This document shows, in pieces, positions 1-9,456 of a stretch of 64,000 bases of DNA. The notes under the pieces were generated by a model. It had not been told where the DNA came from. It saw nothing but the letters and a program-made list of their open reading frames with translations, and did not search any database. The position numbers were made by a program, and so were the translations under genes. This DNA is from Prostheceraeus crozeri (taxonomy: Eukaryota > Platyhelminthes > Polycladida > Euryleptidae), in contig CAJQUW010011511.1 in NCBI GenBank assembly GCA_907163375.1, positions 62,001 to 126,000 of the forward strand, in the 5' to 3' direction. How positions within the stretch are numbered: the stretch's first letter is position 1; each line of letters begins with the position of its first letter.

Positions 1-195
1 AGAATTCTTTCATCAAGTTTTGTAAATAGTTCGCGTTTTTATCTACTGTTGATTTTACTCTTACTTTGGTTTTTGATACTGGTAACCATTGCATTGCTTT
101 CGTGTCTTCACATATTGTCATCGCTCGATTTGTATTGTTCACCGATTCTGCATGCAGCTTGTGAACCAATAAAGTTTATTATTATTATTATTATT
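1..195 (+). repeat. LINE-like 3' tail ending in (TTA)n
   Basis: The first ~170 bases are T-rich and run through an AATAAAG signal straight into a TTA/ATT microsatellite at about 176-195. Several non-LTR retrotransposon families end in such a tail, and a second tail of the same style closes the LINE at 23262. No coding part is visible, so the rest would lie before the window. The family is inferred from the tail alone. Confidence 0.35.
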
Positions 196-1064
196 GCTCA
201 AGTCTGAGGACATGTTTCTATTCAGTGATCACTTCCATGATAATCCTATCTTGTCTTGTATAACTCTTCTACTTGTGTGTCAAATGAAATATGTTTAACA
301 TGAATTCCTTCTGCTAGTTTCGAGATACTCGAGAAAAGATATGTAGACTTGGATCTCAAACTAATCTAGGATAGGAAGACTTATACTCGAAACGATTTAT
401 GAGAGAGCAATTTGGTTGCAACCAGAAATTAGGAAATATCCAATGAGCATTAAAAGATGTATAACTAACCAACCGATAATTGAGCAAGATTCTATGAAAA
501 TAACTAAACCACATAGTGGTAGAAAGTTTACAGAAGAATAGAGTTTTTACTTAGTAGCATGAAATATTCTATATAGGCCTGCATAGAGCAAGTGCATTGC
601 GTTATTTCAAGCAGCATCGATGAAACGCCATGCAGTAATTCAACAGAATTCAGAAATTATGTCTTATCTAAATATTTTGGATGAAGCTGAATCACAAATT
701 ACAAGCGATTACAATTTCCTCTTTCGTTTTCAGACTTAGAATTGCAGGTTTTCGAAAATACGCGAGCTCTGACCGACAAAAAATTTCGAAGAGACCTTGA
801 CGAAGTTCATGTGAAGAGCGCAAATTTTTGCAAATAATCACCTTTCCGAGTTGCCGAGGTCACATCGATTTGGCAACTCGAAAAGAACCGTTGTCTGTTT
901 TGGAACGCGTGTAGAACAGCTGGGACTGTCAGCTGCTTATCATTACACGTGATTCCATGTAGTGTGACGTTTGCATTCCAACAGCATAGATGTCATGCCC
1001 ACTCCAGCAAGAATCAAGAGACAAATTCAAACTCGCAATCGGCTGCATTAGTAGCTGCAAACTG
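196..1064. other. intergenic, nothing recognised
   Basis: No credible exon, RNA or element ends were seen. One short stem is visible at about 849-885, where GAGTTGCC pairs with GGCAACTC across a ~15-base loop. It is too small to classify. Confidence 0.5.
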
Positions 1065-1266
1065 GCACCTCCTAAAATAAAAAAAAACTGCATCCTGCTT
1101 TATAAAGCGCGACACACTAGAATTTTAGGATGTTGCGTGAAATATAATGTTGACATACTAAATAGAGCAATAACTCTAGTGCGCTAGCCTCTTAAAACGC
1201 TTTGGTTTAGGATTTTTTTATTAGTTACGAATAGTGTCCTGCTTTTGTGTGGGATTTAGGAGGTGC
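1065..1266. repeat. possible small MITE
   Basis: GCACCTCCTAAA at 1065-1076 is matched by its exact complement TTTAGGAGGTGC at 1255-1266, giving a 202-bp unit with 12-bp inverted ends. There is no coding capacity. No target-site duplication is visible at the edges, so this could be a chance inverted pair. Confidence 0.3.
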
Positions 1267-3470
1267 TGGCTTAGAGTGGTAAAAACGCTGCTTGAAATAA
1301 AAGCGCTGATTGAGTTAACAAAAGAAGAAGTAAAGAAGAGTTCGGTGAAGTATATATAATCAGAGTCAATGAGTGCTTACATTGTCCGGCATGACGTCAC
1401 ACTTGATCAAAAAGTGTTAACTATTGATCTATTGAGAGCACTTTCAAGGAGGGACCATTGTCTTTTACCGATGACCACAATTACTGCACATTATGAGCTA
1501 CGTTATGTGAAACATGATGATCAGACCATATAATAGAATGGAATCCGTGGATGAATGGATTTCCGCTATGTGTGTGAGACCAAAACATTGACTATAGCGA
1601 CTGGCTCTTGAGAGTGAGTGTCGAAAAGTCACAACACTGCGAATGACTGAGCCGCAGAATTAGATTGCTTAAGCGTCTCACTTTGCGAGAAATGCTAACT
1701 GAATTATTATTATTAAGTGGATAATTAACTGAATAACTAAATTATTAAGTGGGCAAATAGAAATTTTTAGTCGTGAGTCACTTGCGGATTGCTGTGAATT
1801 CCTTCAAAATGCTCCGACCGCCACGATTCCTTCAGATTCAAAGAATTCAGATCATTGCGCAAGTTTTCTCGATGATGTTGGATACTCCGATCATAATTAA
1901 AAAAGTTAGCAGGCGCACGAAAAAACGTTCACAAACTTCTCTGCAGAACTTGACATTGTCTGTGCCTCTTTGCTGTGTGATCCGGTTGATAACAGTCACT
2001 GAAACTTTGCACAATTTGGCGTGCTTAATGATGAATTGACTGCCCATTGTTCGAGTGCTATGGTATTATGTCAGCAGATTGTGCCATTTCATTAACGCTA
2101 CATGTTACAATGCTTCCTTTCTAGTCAAACAGAAGAAGAGACGACCTGTCTAATTCTATGTCTTCAACATTCATCAATTAGTAGCAGGTGACTTCTGTTA
2201 TATGTCAAGGGTCTGTTTTTGTCCGTTAATGTTTATCGTAGTTTGTGGTGGACTGAAGCCACTAAATTCAGACTATAACTTTGTCATATATATTGACTAT
2301 ATTACCATTTGTTTCCCCCTATCTACTGTCTACTGTATTATCTACTGTGATCACAAATTTAATGGCAAAATTTATGTTATCCGTAATTTTATTTGATAGT
2401 GTCGCGAGCGTTATCGTCAAGATTGATTGAAATCTCGCAATCGGTGCTTTCAGTAATCTATTCAAGCATGAGGAAATCGTCAACTATTCATTATTTATCT
2501 ATCATTTCGTTTTTGAAACAACAGCTTCTGTAGTATAGATAAAATATCCATGCAATCTGAAAAAATCTATAATGAAATATTTATCTCTGTCGCGAACGTT
2601 ACCATGTTAAATGATCTCTGTACACAAATGTATAGATAGCGTGAAATTGATATTTTGCACGCAATAGGTCGATGTCACGTCACATCAAACTGCATTTTCA
2701 GAATATTTAAAAAGAAGATCGAATCATAGAAAATGTTGGCATTCGATCGAGTTTTGCTATCAGATGTAGAGAACGTTAACGTGGTTTGGCCCTACTATAT
2801 ACCATGGGAAAGCATCTGCCAAAAAGGATGAAATTTATCAACACTCGTGGGTTCTGATTTTTGGATGTTGGGTCTTGGGAACCCAGAATGTAGGTCGTAT
2901 GATTAGCATTTTGCATCTTCTATATTTGAGGTTTGTCCTCATGCTTCACAATGATTTCTGAAATATATGCATTCAATTTTCATCTTTTCTAAGTGACTTC
3001 TATGAGAATCTGGTTTGCCGATATTGGTTTGCGCTGGTTGTGTTCTGCTCTCGCTCTCGTCACTCGATGGACTTTGATGATTTGAGTGGTCTCTGGACGC
3101 TTTTCGGAACAGATTTTTATATCAGTGGGATCGTCTGGTCATTCTCTGTCTCTTTGCATCGCACATTTTCGTGCTGATTGAGGCGTTTCCAAGTATTTTT
3201 GATTTTGTGTTGCTGCTGATATTCTTGGATGATAATCGCTCATCGGTGGTGGAGTTTGACGGTCTCGCGTTGGTGGAATTCTATAATTTGCTGCTGGTCT
3301 ATTTATAGCACCTGACTTTGCCCGCCTGTGCAGCGCACAACGCCGGCGTGATTAGTGTCGCTTGTATTATCAGCTGATTTTCAACGTTATGAATACGTGC
3401 ATCGACTCCTATTCGGAAAATTTTCTTGGACTTCAACTGATCTGAACTGCAACTGTAGCTGAAGATTCGT
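1267..3470. other. intergenic, nothing recognised
   Basis: About 2.2 kb of AT-rich DNA. The open frames here (for example at 1773-2039 and 2202-2396) are short, have no splice-like borders and no family resemblance. I see no repeat ends, RNA or gene. Confidence 0.5.
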
Positions 3471-3546
3471 GTTGTTGGAATAGCTGAGTGGGTATCCTGT
3501 TTGGCTTGCTGTCTGACACTTGTTGGTTCGAGTCCTGCTTGTGAAA
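3471..3546 (+). repeat. tRNA-derived SINE head or tRNA-like fragment
   Basis: A pol III A-box-like TAGCTGAGTGG (3481-3491) and a near-consensus B box GGTTCGAGTCC (3525-3535) are spaced as in a tRNA promoter. The flanks do not fold into a clean acceptor stem, so a tRNA-derived SINE head is likelier than a working tRNA gene. It lies just before the DNA that received the Polinton. Confidence 0.4.
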
Positions 3547-3635
3547 GTTTTTCGGTCAATATTTTTCTATCAAATTATAGTGCAAAGTCAACGTCAAACA
3601 GGATCTAATTCTGCCATGAATGGATCTCCCGTGTG

Positions 3636-3641
3636 GTTTCT
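3636..3641. repeat. Polinton target-site duplication, left
   Basis: GTTTCT directly precedes the left terminus and recurs exactly after the right terminus. Polintons are known to make 6-bp duplications, so this fixes both element borders. Confidence 0.93.
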
Positions 3642-4133
3642 AGTAATGGGCAAAAGACCGTTCCAGGACACCATAAAATTCAAAAAAATAGTATCTTTAA
3701 AAACGACATAAATTCATGAATTTGAACCCTTTTTCAGGTTTTTAAGACCTAAATACATGAATTTAGTCCATTCAAAAAGTACCATTTTTTCAAAAAATGG
3801 CATTTTTAAAAAAGACATAAATTCATGAATTTGAACCCTTTTTCAGGTTATGAAGAAAAAACCGTTTTGGAAAATACCCAATTTTTCAAATTTTTCAAAA
3901 TCTCAAAATTTGAGAATTATCACTTTTACTCCCAAAATCATGACCGTTCCAGGACACCGAAAATCATAAAAGTTAAGAATCTCAAATTTGAGAATTACAA
4001 TTTTTACCCCCCTTAAAATCATGACCGTTCCAGGACACCGAAAAAATCATAAAGTTAGTATTTTTAAAAACGTCTTTTAAATCCGTTTTTCAGGTTTTTA
4101 AAATATATCATGTGACTAATAATATTTCTTTAA
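3642..4133. repeat. Polinton left terminal inverted repeat
   Basis: These 492 bases match the reverse complement of 21276-21767 with about 5 mismatches. The repeat contains sub-repeats: a GACCGTTCCAGGACACC unit at least three times, and a unit containing ATTCATGAATTTGAACCC twice. Repeats of this kind may be protein-binding sites for replication or integration, which is inference. The ~63-codon open frame inside each TIR is judged spurious. Confidence 0.95.
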
Positions 4134-4249
4134 CAGGTAGCGGTTAATGCAAAATGAAAACACATTCTTTTTTCTTTTTGAAATATTTTATTCAGATGTA
4201 TGTACAAGTAGTTTAGATTACAAAGTAAATATATGACAACTAGAAAAAT

Positions 4250-4575
4250 GTTTCATTCATAAACTGGGAATGGCATTCCCATTTTTCTATTGTTTCATAA
4301 AATGATTGTCAATACACGACACTACGTCAAATAATATGCTAGAAGTCACACAGTATAAGAAAAAATAAAGAAATGTTACATTTATAAGCTGCGAATGCTC
4401 ATTCCCATTCTCTTATTCCGTCTCACAAAATAAAATGTTAATGCATGCTACTCACATAATATAGCAAAGTCTTACAATATAAGAAAAAGCAACCACTGTT
4501 TCATTTATAAGCTGCGAATAGCATTCCCATTTTTCTATTCTGTTACATAAAATGATTGACAATACATACTACTCA
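4250..4575. repeat. three tandem ~123-bp repeats
   Basis: Three diverged copies start near 4250, 4373 and 4497. Each opens with TGTTWCATTYATAARCTG and contains GCATTCCCATTTTTCTATT-like sequence followed by TACATAAAATGATTG-like sequence. The last copy runs into the 3' end of the neighbouring minus-strand gene. They fill the gap between the left TIR and the first gene, where a 3' untranslated or terminator function is possible. Confidence 0.75.
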
Positions 4576-5330
4576 TTTTGTGTTTGGCGCTCCTGTATAT
4601 GTTGTGTCTCTAATTGCTGCGTTAGTCCAGTTGACATATCAGATGTTTGATTGGATTCTTGGGAAGAAAATATCCCTGAGCTAACTTGAAGCAACTGTTC
4701 CTCTTTTTCAAATTCAAAATAATCTTCAAAATACTTAAAGTTTTTGAAAACAAAGAATATACTTAAAGTACATGTTTGAAGCTTTGTGTTAGCTTGAGAA
4801 AGGCGATATAATTTTATCAAAAACGTTACATACCTTCTTGAGAATTTAATGTTATATTCACTCTCCAGCTTTTGAGTAAAGGCTACCATTGATAAATGTT
4901 CCATTGATTTTAATTTAGATATCACAAATCCTTGGCAAATAGCAATTGATAAGGAAGAATTATTGTGTACTTTTTCTTGATAAATTAGAGAATGTAGGGT
5001 TGTAACACAGTTTTGGATAGTGCATGTCGCCTGTGCACTCACGTCGAGCTGTCGTTGGATTAGTTGTCCTGATGAAAATGAGTTTCTTATTTCAGAAAAA
5101 ATCTCATTTTTCTTGTCTTCTTTTTCTGGTTTTATCTTCTTTTGAAAATAGAATTCATGATTCACAATAAGAGTTTTGAAAAAATCTTTCTTCTCATCTT
5201 TGATGAGTGGAAGTACTTGACCACAAAATTTGAGGAATTCGCGATGAATAGAAGCACTCATTTTTGTCACAGCTTCGATGTTTAGGTCACGGATAAATTG
5301 TAAACAGTCACAGTCTCGTAGAACGCTCAC
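4569..5330 (-). CDS. Polinton-encoded protein of unknown function, 253 aa
   Basis: I do not recognise this protein. It is largely helical-looking, has a lysine/glutamate-rich stretch at about 65-80, and has three patches rich in Cys, Leu and aromatic residues (about 100-135, 140-190 and 190-210). The C-terminus is Gln/Ser/Thr-rich and low in complexity. There is no signal peptide, membrane segment or zinc-finger pattern. A search by eye for an Rb-binding LxCxE motif, which some adintovirus early proteins carry, found none. It is the first gene inside the left TIR and is transcribed towards that TIR, divergent from the membrane-protein gene. In Polintons such edge genes are usually lineage-specific accessory genes. 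Its 3' end overlaps the last copy of the 123-bp tandem repeat. Confidence 0.6.
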   Translation of the reverse strand: MSVLRDCDCLQFIRDLNIEAVTKMSASIHREFLKFCGQVLPLIKDEKKDFFKTLIVNHEFYFQKKIKPEKEDKKNEIFSEIRNSFSSGQLIQRQLDVSAQATCTIQNCVTTLHSLIYQEKVHNNSSLSIAICQGFVISKLKSMEHLSMVAFTQKLESEYNIKFSRRYVTFLIKLYRLSQANTKLQTCTLSIFFVFKNFKYFEDYFEFEKEEQLLQVSSGIFSSQESNQTSDMSTGLTQQLETQHIQERQTQNE

Positions 5331-5899
5331 AGAATGAATGCACGCAGTAAGAATGATATTGTAATATGTGGAATAATGGCAGCAGCTGTTTCTGAGAGAG
5401 AGAGAGAGAATCTTTATGACCTTTGCCCCCAGCGAAGCGTCTAAAGTATACCCGCATTTATGGCGCTATTGTCTGCCACAAGCCGCAGCTGCTATCACTT
5501 CAATGTTCAACGTCAAACCAAGTCAAGCGAAACAAACTAAGATTAGCGACTTCTTCTGCAAAAACTAATTAAAATGTGCAATAAGATGCATGACTTCCCA
5601 AAAAAGGATATTTTCCGTGGAATGAAGAGTAGTTTTTTATCCTCATAACATGTACGATTGCATCGGTATTGGGCAGTAGAGGTATACTGAAGTATACAAA
5701 AAATTCAATTGCTTATCTACGATTCATACTGGCAAACAATTCCTTTGTTCTCTCTCCCTCTTCGTCTCATCCTCTCCCAGAGCTTTTGGTCTGACTGAGT
5801 TCTTAGAAATATACGGCAAACAAACAACTGCGTATTTCTATTTAAATCAAAATTCAGAAGATTGTATTCAAAATATTTATTCAAAATATTTCTTTAAAA
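5331..5899. promoter_or_regulatory. divergent promoter region with (GA)n tract
   Basis: This gap separates a minus-strand and a plus-strand gene, so it should hold both promoters. It contains a (GA)n run at about 5396-5411, a pyrimidine-rich tract at about 5750-5775, and near the plus gene two copies of a TATTCAAAATATTT repeat ending in TTTAAAAATGG at the start codon. The function is inferred from layout. Confidence 0.4.
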
Positions 5900-6595
5900 A
5901 TGGAAGAAACAAAAGTGGATGAAACCGCAAGAATATATCCTTCGTTATCATATGAACGTAGTTCTACTTTAATGGACATTGAAAAAATGAATAAAGAAAA
6001 ACACAAAGATAGAGTTAGGTATATGAAAGATAAGGAATCTCAATTATTATTAAGATTAGAGCATTATAAAAAATTAAGAAAGAGATGGACCAAAGTTAAG
6101 AATGTAACACAAGGAATTGGCATATTCTTAACAATAAGTTTAGGTGCTTTAACAATTGTTATATCTTCTGGTGTTTTAGTAATTCCAGTAGTTGCTACAG
6201 CTTTAACAGGTACGGGTGTTTTTGCAACTTCACTTGTTACAATGTTAGATAAATCTTTAATAACTAAGAAACGAAAATCATTAAAAACTAAGCATTTACA
6301 TATTAAAGAAGTCTATGATAAACTACACTACTACTTTCAAAGAGTATGTGATGATAATGTTATTACGTTAGATGAGATTGAAAAATTTGATCAAATAGCT
6401 AATGAAGTAAATCAAACCTTTCAATTACAGTCCGAAAAAGTTGATGATAAGAATAAACAGGATGGCAAAATTTCTAGTGATGGTAAAACTTTTACTGGTG
6501 GTAAAATTTCTAATGAAGAAAATGACAAAATTTTTTTAGAAGAGCTAAAAACTTTAAGCGAAAATTTAAGCAAAACTTTATTAAACAAAACTTAA
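5900..6595 (+). CDS. Polinton membrane protein with helical tails, 231 aa
   Basis: The first ~70 residues are charged and helical. Residues about 72-117 form one long hydrophobic, Gly/Ala/Thr/Val-rich segment, enough for a hairpin of two membrane helices, followed by a basic patch (KKRKSLKTK) and a helical tail. The C-terminal ~50 residues repeat a motif of the type DGK-ISSDGK-FTGGK-ISN. The start at 5900 is supported by the TTTAAAAATGG context shared with other genes of this element. It heads a plus-strand block leading to the penton and ATPase genes. A role in the virion membrane or in host-membrane interaction is inference, and I know no named family for it. Confidence 0.6.
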   Translation: MEETKVDETARIYPSLSYERSSTLMDIEKMNKEKHKDRVRYMKDKESQLLLRLEHYKKLRKRWTKVKNVTQGIGIFLTISLGALTIVISSGVLVIPVVATALTGTGVFATSLVTMLDKSLITKKRKSLKTKHLHIKEVYDKLHYYFQRVCDDNVITLDEIEKFDQIANEVNQTFQLQSEKVDDKNKQDGKISSDGKTFTGGKISNEENDKIFLEELKTLSENLSKTLLNKT

Positions 6596-6716
6596 AACGA
6601 GAAAACTTTAAACGAAAAGATGTCAAACAACAAAGCAATAAAAAAATAATTTGTTCAGTAAAATGTTTTTGCTGTATTCCAATGTTACCACAAAATTCAG
6701 ATATTATATTTTAAAA

Positions 6717-7483
6717 ATGGATAAAATTAGAGCTGATAATTTTAAAAAAATAAAACAATTAGAAGATTTAATAAAACAAAGAAATATTATGAAAGAAAAT
6801 CATCTTCAACGTAGAATGATAAAAGCTGGTATTCAATCTGATATGTTTGAAAAAATGCAGCAAACCGAGCAAGTAAAAACTGATTTTGAAAAAACTATGA
6901 AACCATTTAAAACTCTTGAAAAAGAAAGTACAAATAATGATAAACAAATTGATATAACAGATCCAGAGCACAAAACTATATTAGATGACTATGGATTACT
7001 AGAATCAAACATTAATAAGAAATTACCAAAATCTATGCAATTTGAACATTCTATTTCATTTATAGATGGAAAAACAATACCTAGATTTAATCTGGGACAA
7101 AAAAAATATTTCCACAACCTTTTCGAGGTATAATTTTTTCACCAGATAAATCTCCTTTTAATTTAGATAGAAATTTTGTTAATCTTTTAAGAGGAGCAGA
7201 TTTAAATAATTATGCTGTAGAAGATCTCATAAAATATAAAGCTATGTTAGACAGAGTTGGTGCAGTAAAATCTCTTAGACGTTATAGACAATTAGAAAAT
7301 TTATTATCAACGGGAGTTAAAGTAGGGAAAGGTTTATCTGAAAAACAGAAAACAGAAACAGAAACAACCATATTTTTACCAGATGATCCACAAGAATTAC
7401 TAAATAGATTAAATATTTTAATATCCGCAATAAAAGGTCATAATTCTAGTTTCAATGAAATTCATGAAGAAGATTCTAAATGA
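6717..7483 (+). pseudogene. Polinton virion-block protein of unknown function, broken
   Basis: A gene-sized stretch lies between the membrane protein and the penton. I prefer the start at 6717 because TATTTTAAAAATGG matches the start context of the neighbours. The N-terminal part is a basic coiled coil (about residues 1-85). The middle has an IDGKTIPRFN segment, and the C-terminal part is helical (KSLRRYRQLENLLS). Its place next to capsid genes suggests a virion component, but I do not recognise the family. It looks broken, as fossils in this element do. Confidence 0.5.
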
Positions 7484-7507
7484 AGAGGATTATAAAAGTG
7501 TAGCTGA

Positions 7508-7612
7508 AATATGTTGTTTCTAATTTTTATCTATAATTTTTATTTATGATTTTTATCTATGATTTTTATCTACGATTTTTATCTATAATATTTATTCAAA
7601 ATTTTTAACTAA
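7508..7612 (+). promoter_or_regulatory. tandem ATTTTTATCTATR repeats before the penton gene
   Basis: About five imperfect ~15-bp copies of a TTTTTATCTATAA/GA unit run up to AACTAAAAAATG at the penton start. Similar but differently worded minisatellites precede other virion genes here (near 9350, 15466, 17050 and 18600). They may be spaced promoter elements or replication-slippage products. Confidence 0.5.
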
Positions 7613-7615
7613 AAA

Positions 7616-8404
7616 ATGTGTTCAGCAGATTTAGACAAAATTAATAATCATTTAGAAAATTTGACAGAGATTTTGGGTTCATCAAAATTTAGTACGACGT
7701 TAAAAATTATAACAACTACTTCATCACACACTTGTAATTTAGAACCCATTCTTCATTTGGAACAAAATAAAAATTATCAAATTGCATTGACTAGTTTCTC
7801 TACATTTAACACTATTCAAAACGTTATCAAAGATGTGAATGATCAATTTAGATATTCTACTGATAAAGGCAAAACATGGAAAATATTGACTTTTCTTCCT
7901 GGTTCTTACGAAGTTGAATCAATATCAAATGAAATTAAGAGACATTTAGGTATACCATTTAAAGATAAGAAACAATTACATTTTGCAGTTGAACCGGCAG
8001 TTAATAAATTTTCTCTTACTTTAGACGAAAATCATCAAGTTGATTTTAATCATGATAGATCATTGTCAAAGCTATTAGGATTTAATAAACAAACCTATAG
8101 TCAAGGTTATCATTTAGGTGAGAAGATTCCAAAAATAACTGAAATAAATTCAATTGTTGTACATTGTGACATTATTGAAGGAGGATATATAAATGGTAAA
8201 TTGTCAAATTTAATATTCAGTTTTCCAGCTTTTACTGTACCCATTGGTTATAGATTAAATGTAATTCCACAAACATTAATATATTTTCCTATTACAAGAA
8301 AAACTATTAACAACATTGGCATTAGAATCACTGATGAAAAAGGACAAGAAATAAATTTTGGAGGTGAAGAGATTATGATAGATCTTTTGGTTCGGGAGGT
8401 ATAA
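7616..8404 (+). CDS. Polinton minor capsid (penton, single jelly roll), 262 aa
   Basis: This is the pentameric vertex protein of the predicted virion. The second half is typical of Polinton/adintovirus pentons. It has an INSIVVHCDIIEGGYINGK strand region, then an SFPAFTVPIGY segment, and a terminal block with NNIGIRITDEKG and a closing GGEEIMIDLLVRE strand. The N-terminus is variable and helical. The length (262 aa) suits the family. It is followed after 86 bases by the packaging ATPase gene, a common Polinton order. The start is chosen at AACTAAAAAATG. The reading frame is open throughout. Confidence 0.88.
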   Translation: MCSADLDKINNHLENLTEILGSSKFSTTLKIITTTSSHTCNLEPILHLEQNKNYQIALTSFSTFNTIQNVIKDVNDQFRYSTDKGKTWKILTFLPGSYEVESISNEIKRHLGIPFKDKKQLHFAVEPAVNKFSLTLDENHQVDFNHDRSLSKLLGFNKQTYSQGYHLGEKIPKITEINSIVVHCDIIEGGYINGKLSNLIFSFPAFTVPIGYRLNVIPQTLIYFPITRKTINNIGIRITDEKGQEINFGGEEIMIDLLVREV

Positions 8405-8490
8405 ACTCCCACGCGAAGCTAGAGAAGTTTAATTTTCTTCTTCTTTAGAAACAAAAATAAAAAAATAAAAATAAATTTTTTTATTAAAAA

Positions 8491-9258
8491 ATGAGTGAAC
8501 TACCTCCATTAAATAAAAAGAAACTTAAATTTAATCATCATCCAAATTTATCTAATAAAGTTTTGTCAGTTATTTGCGGAAGATCAGGTTGTGGAAAAAC
8601 GTATCTATTATTTAAAATTTTAACGACTCCAAATTTTTTGGATTATAACAATCTTATAATTTATACAACAACGGCAGAACAACCCGTCTATCAATTTTTA
8701 AAATATGTATTTGAAAATAATCTTAAAAAAACAGCAATTGCTTCATTATTCAAAGAATATGAAAAATCTGAAGATGAAGAAGAAATAAGTTCGTGGTGTG
8801 AAGAAGCAGCAAAAAATAGTCAGTTAGTAGAATCCAATAAAAATAAGCATATAAAGATACAATTAATAGATGATAGTGGTAATATGCAAGATCCTAGTAA
8901 ACTAGATAAAACAATGAAACATTGTGTAATTTTTGATGATTGTGTTAATGATAGAAATCAGTCAGTTCAGAGAAATTATTTCACAAGAGGTAGACATAAT
9001 AACTGTAGTGTATTTTATTTAACACAAAGTATGTATTCATTAGACGGAAGTGTTATTAGAAAGAATGCAAATATATTTATACTATTTTAAATAAATGCAA
9101 GAAACTTAAGTGATTTGTTAAGAGATTTATGTGTAAGAAATAAAGATGAATTTAAACAATCGTGTAACAATGCTTGGTCAAAAGATTATGGATTTATCAC
9201 AATTAATATTGATAAAAAAATTCATGATAGAGTTATCGAACAATTGTTATCTGACTAG
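8491..9258 (+). pseudogene. Polinton genome-packaging ATPase (A32/FtsK-HerA type), broken
   Basis: The protein would pump DNA into capsids. A Walker A loop GRSGCGKTYL is visible near residues 30-39, and a Walker B HCVIFDDCVND near residues 147-157. A sensor-like FYLTQSMYS follows, along with an ARxH-like patch (RGRHNNC). These are hallmarks of the poxvirus A32-like packaging ATPases found in Polintons. The start follows TTTTTTATTAAAAAATG, the shared start context. It lies between the penton and the 3' end of the oppositely transcribed polymerase. It looks broken (about one break). Confidence 0.85.
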
Positions 9259-9302
9259 GCTTCGCCTCGAGGTGCTTCGCCCCGACTGAAAGTCGATAGA
9301 AG
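9256..9302. terminator. triloop hairpin cluster between convergent genes
   Basis: GGCTTCGCC, then GGTGCTTCGCCCC and a CGACTGAAAGTCG stem lie in ~45 bases, all GC-rich in an otherwise very AT-rich element. They separate the convergent ATPase and polymerase genes. A transcript 3'-end or RNA-stability role is inferred from position. The same hairpin style recurs after the capsid, pVI-like and integrase genes. Confidence 0.5.
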
Positions 9303-9456
9303 ATTTGTTTACTGAGTAATAAAAAAATTTTATACTGAGTAATAAATAATAAAACTTTTATTCTAGACTGATTTAAATAATAAATTTTTTTTTTCTTGAC
9401 TGATTTAAATAATAAATTTTTGATTCTAGACAGATTTAAATAGTAATAAATAAACT
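9303..9456. repeat. imperfect ~45-60-bp tandem repeats
   Basis: Three copies of a CTAGACTGATTTAAATAATAAATTTTT-like unit fill the gap after the hairpins. The repeat is AT-rich and non-coding, and sits at the 3' side of the polymerase gene. Confidence 0.55.

Noticed and set aside
3481-3545. Possible tRNA gene
   Set aside because: A and B boxes are present but the acceptor stem does not pair. A SINE fragment explains it better.
3825-4016. 63-codon open frame in the left TIR, mirrored at 21393-21584 in the right TIR
   Set aside because: It lies wholly in the low-complexity sub-repeats of the TIRs and exists twice only because the TIR does. No protein-like character.
4569-5330. Viral oncogene-like protein with an LxCxE motif
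   Set aside because: I looked for LxCxE because some adintoviruses carry it. No such motif is present.
7508-7612. CRISPR-like array
   Set aside because: Units are ~15 bp, imperfect, adjacent and AT-only, with no spacers. It is a minisatellite in a eukaryotic element.
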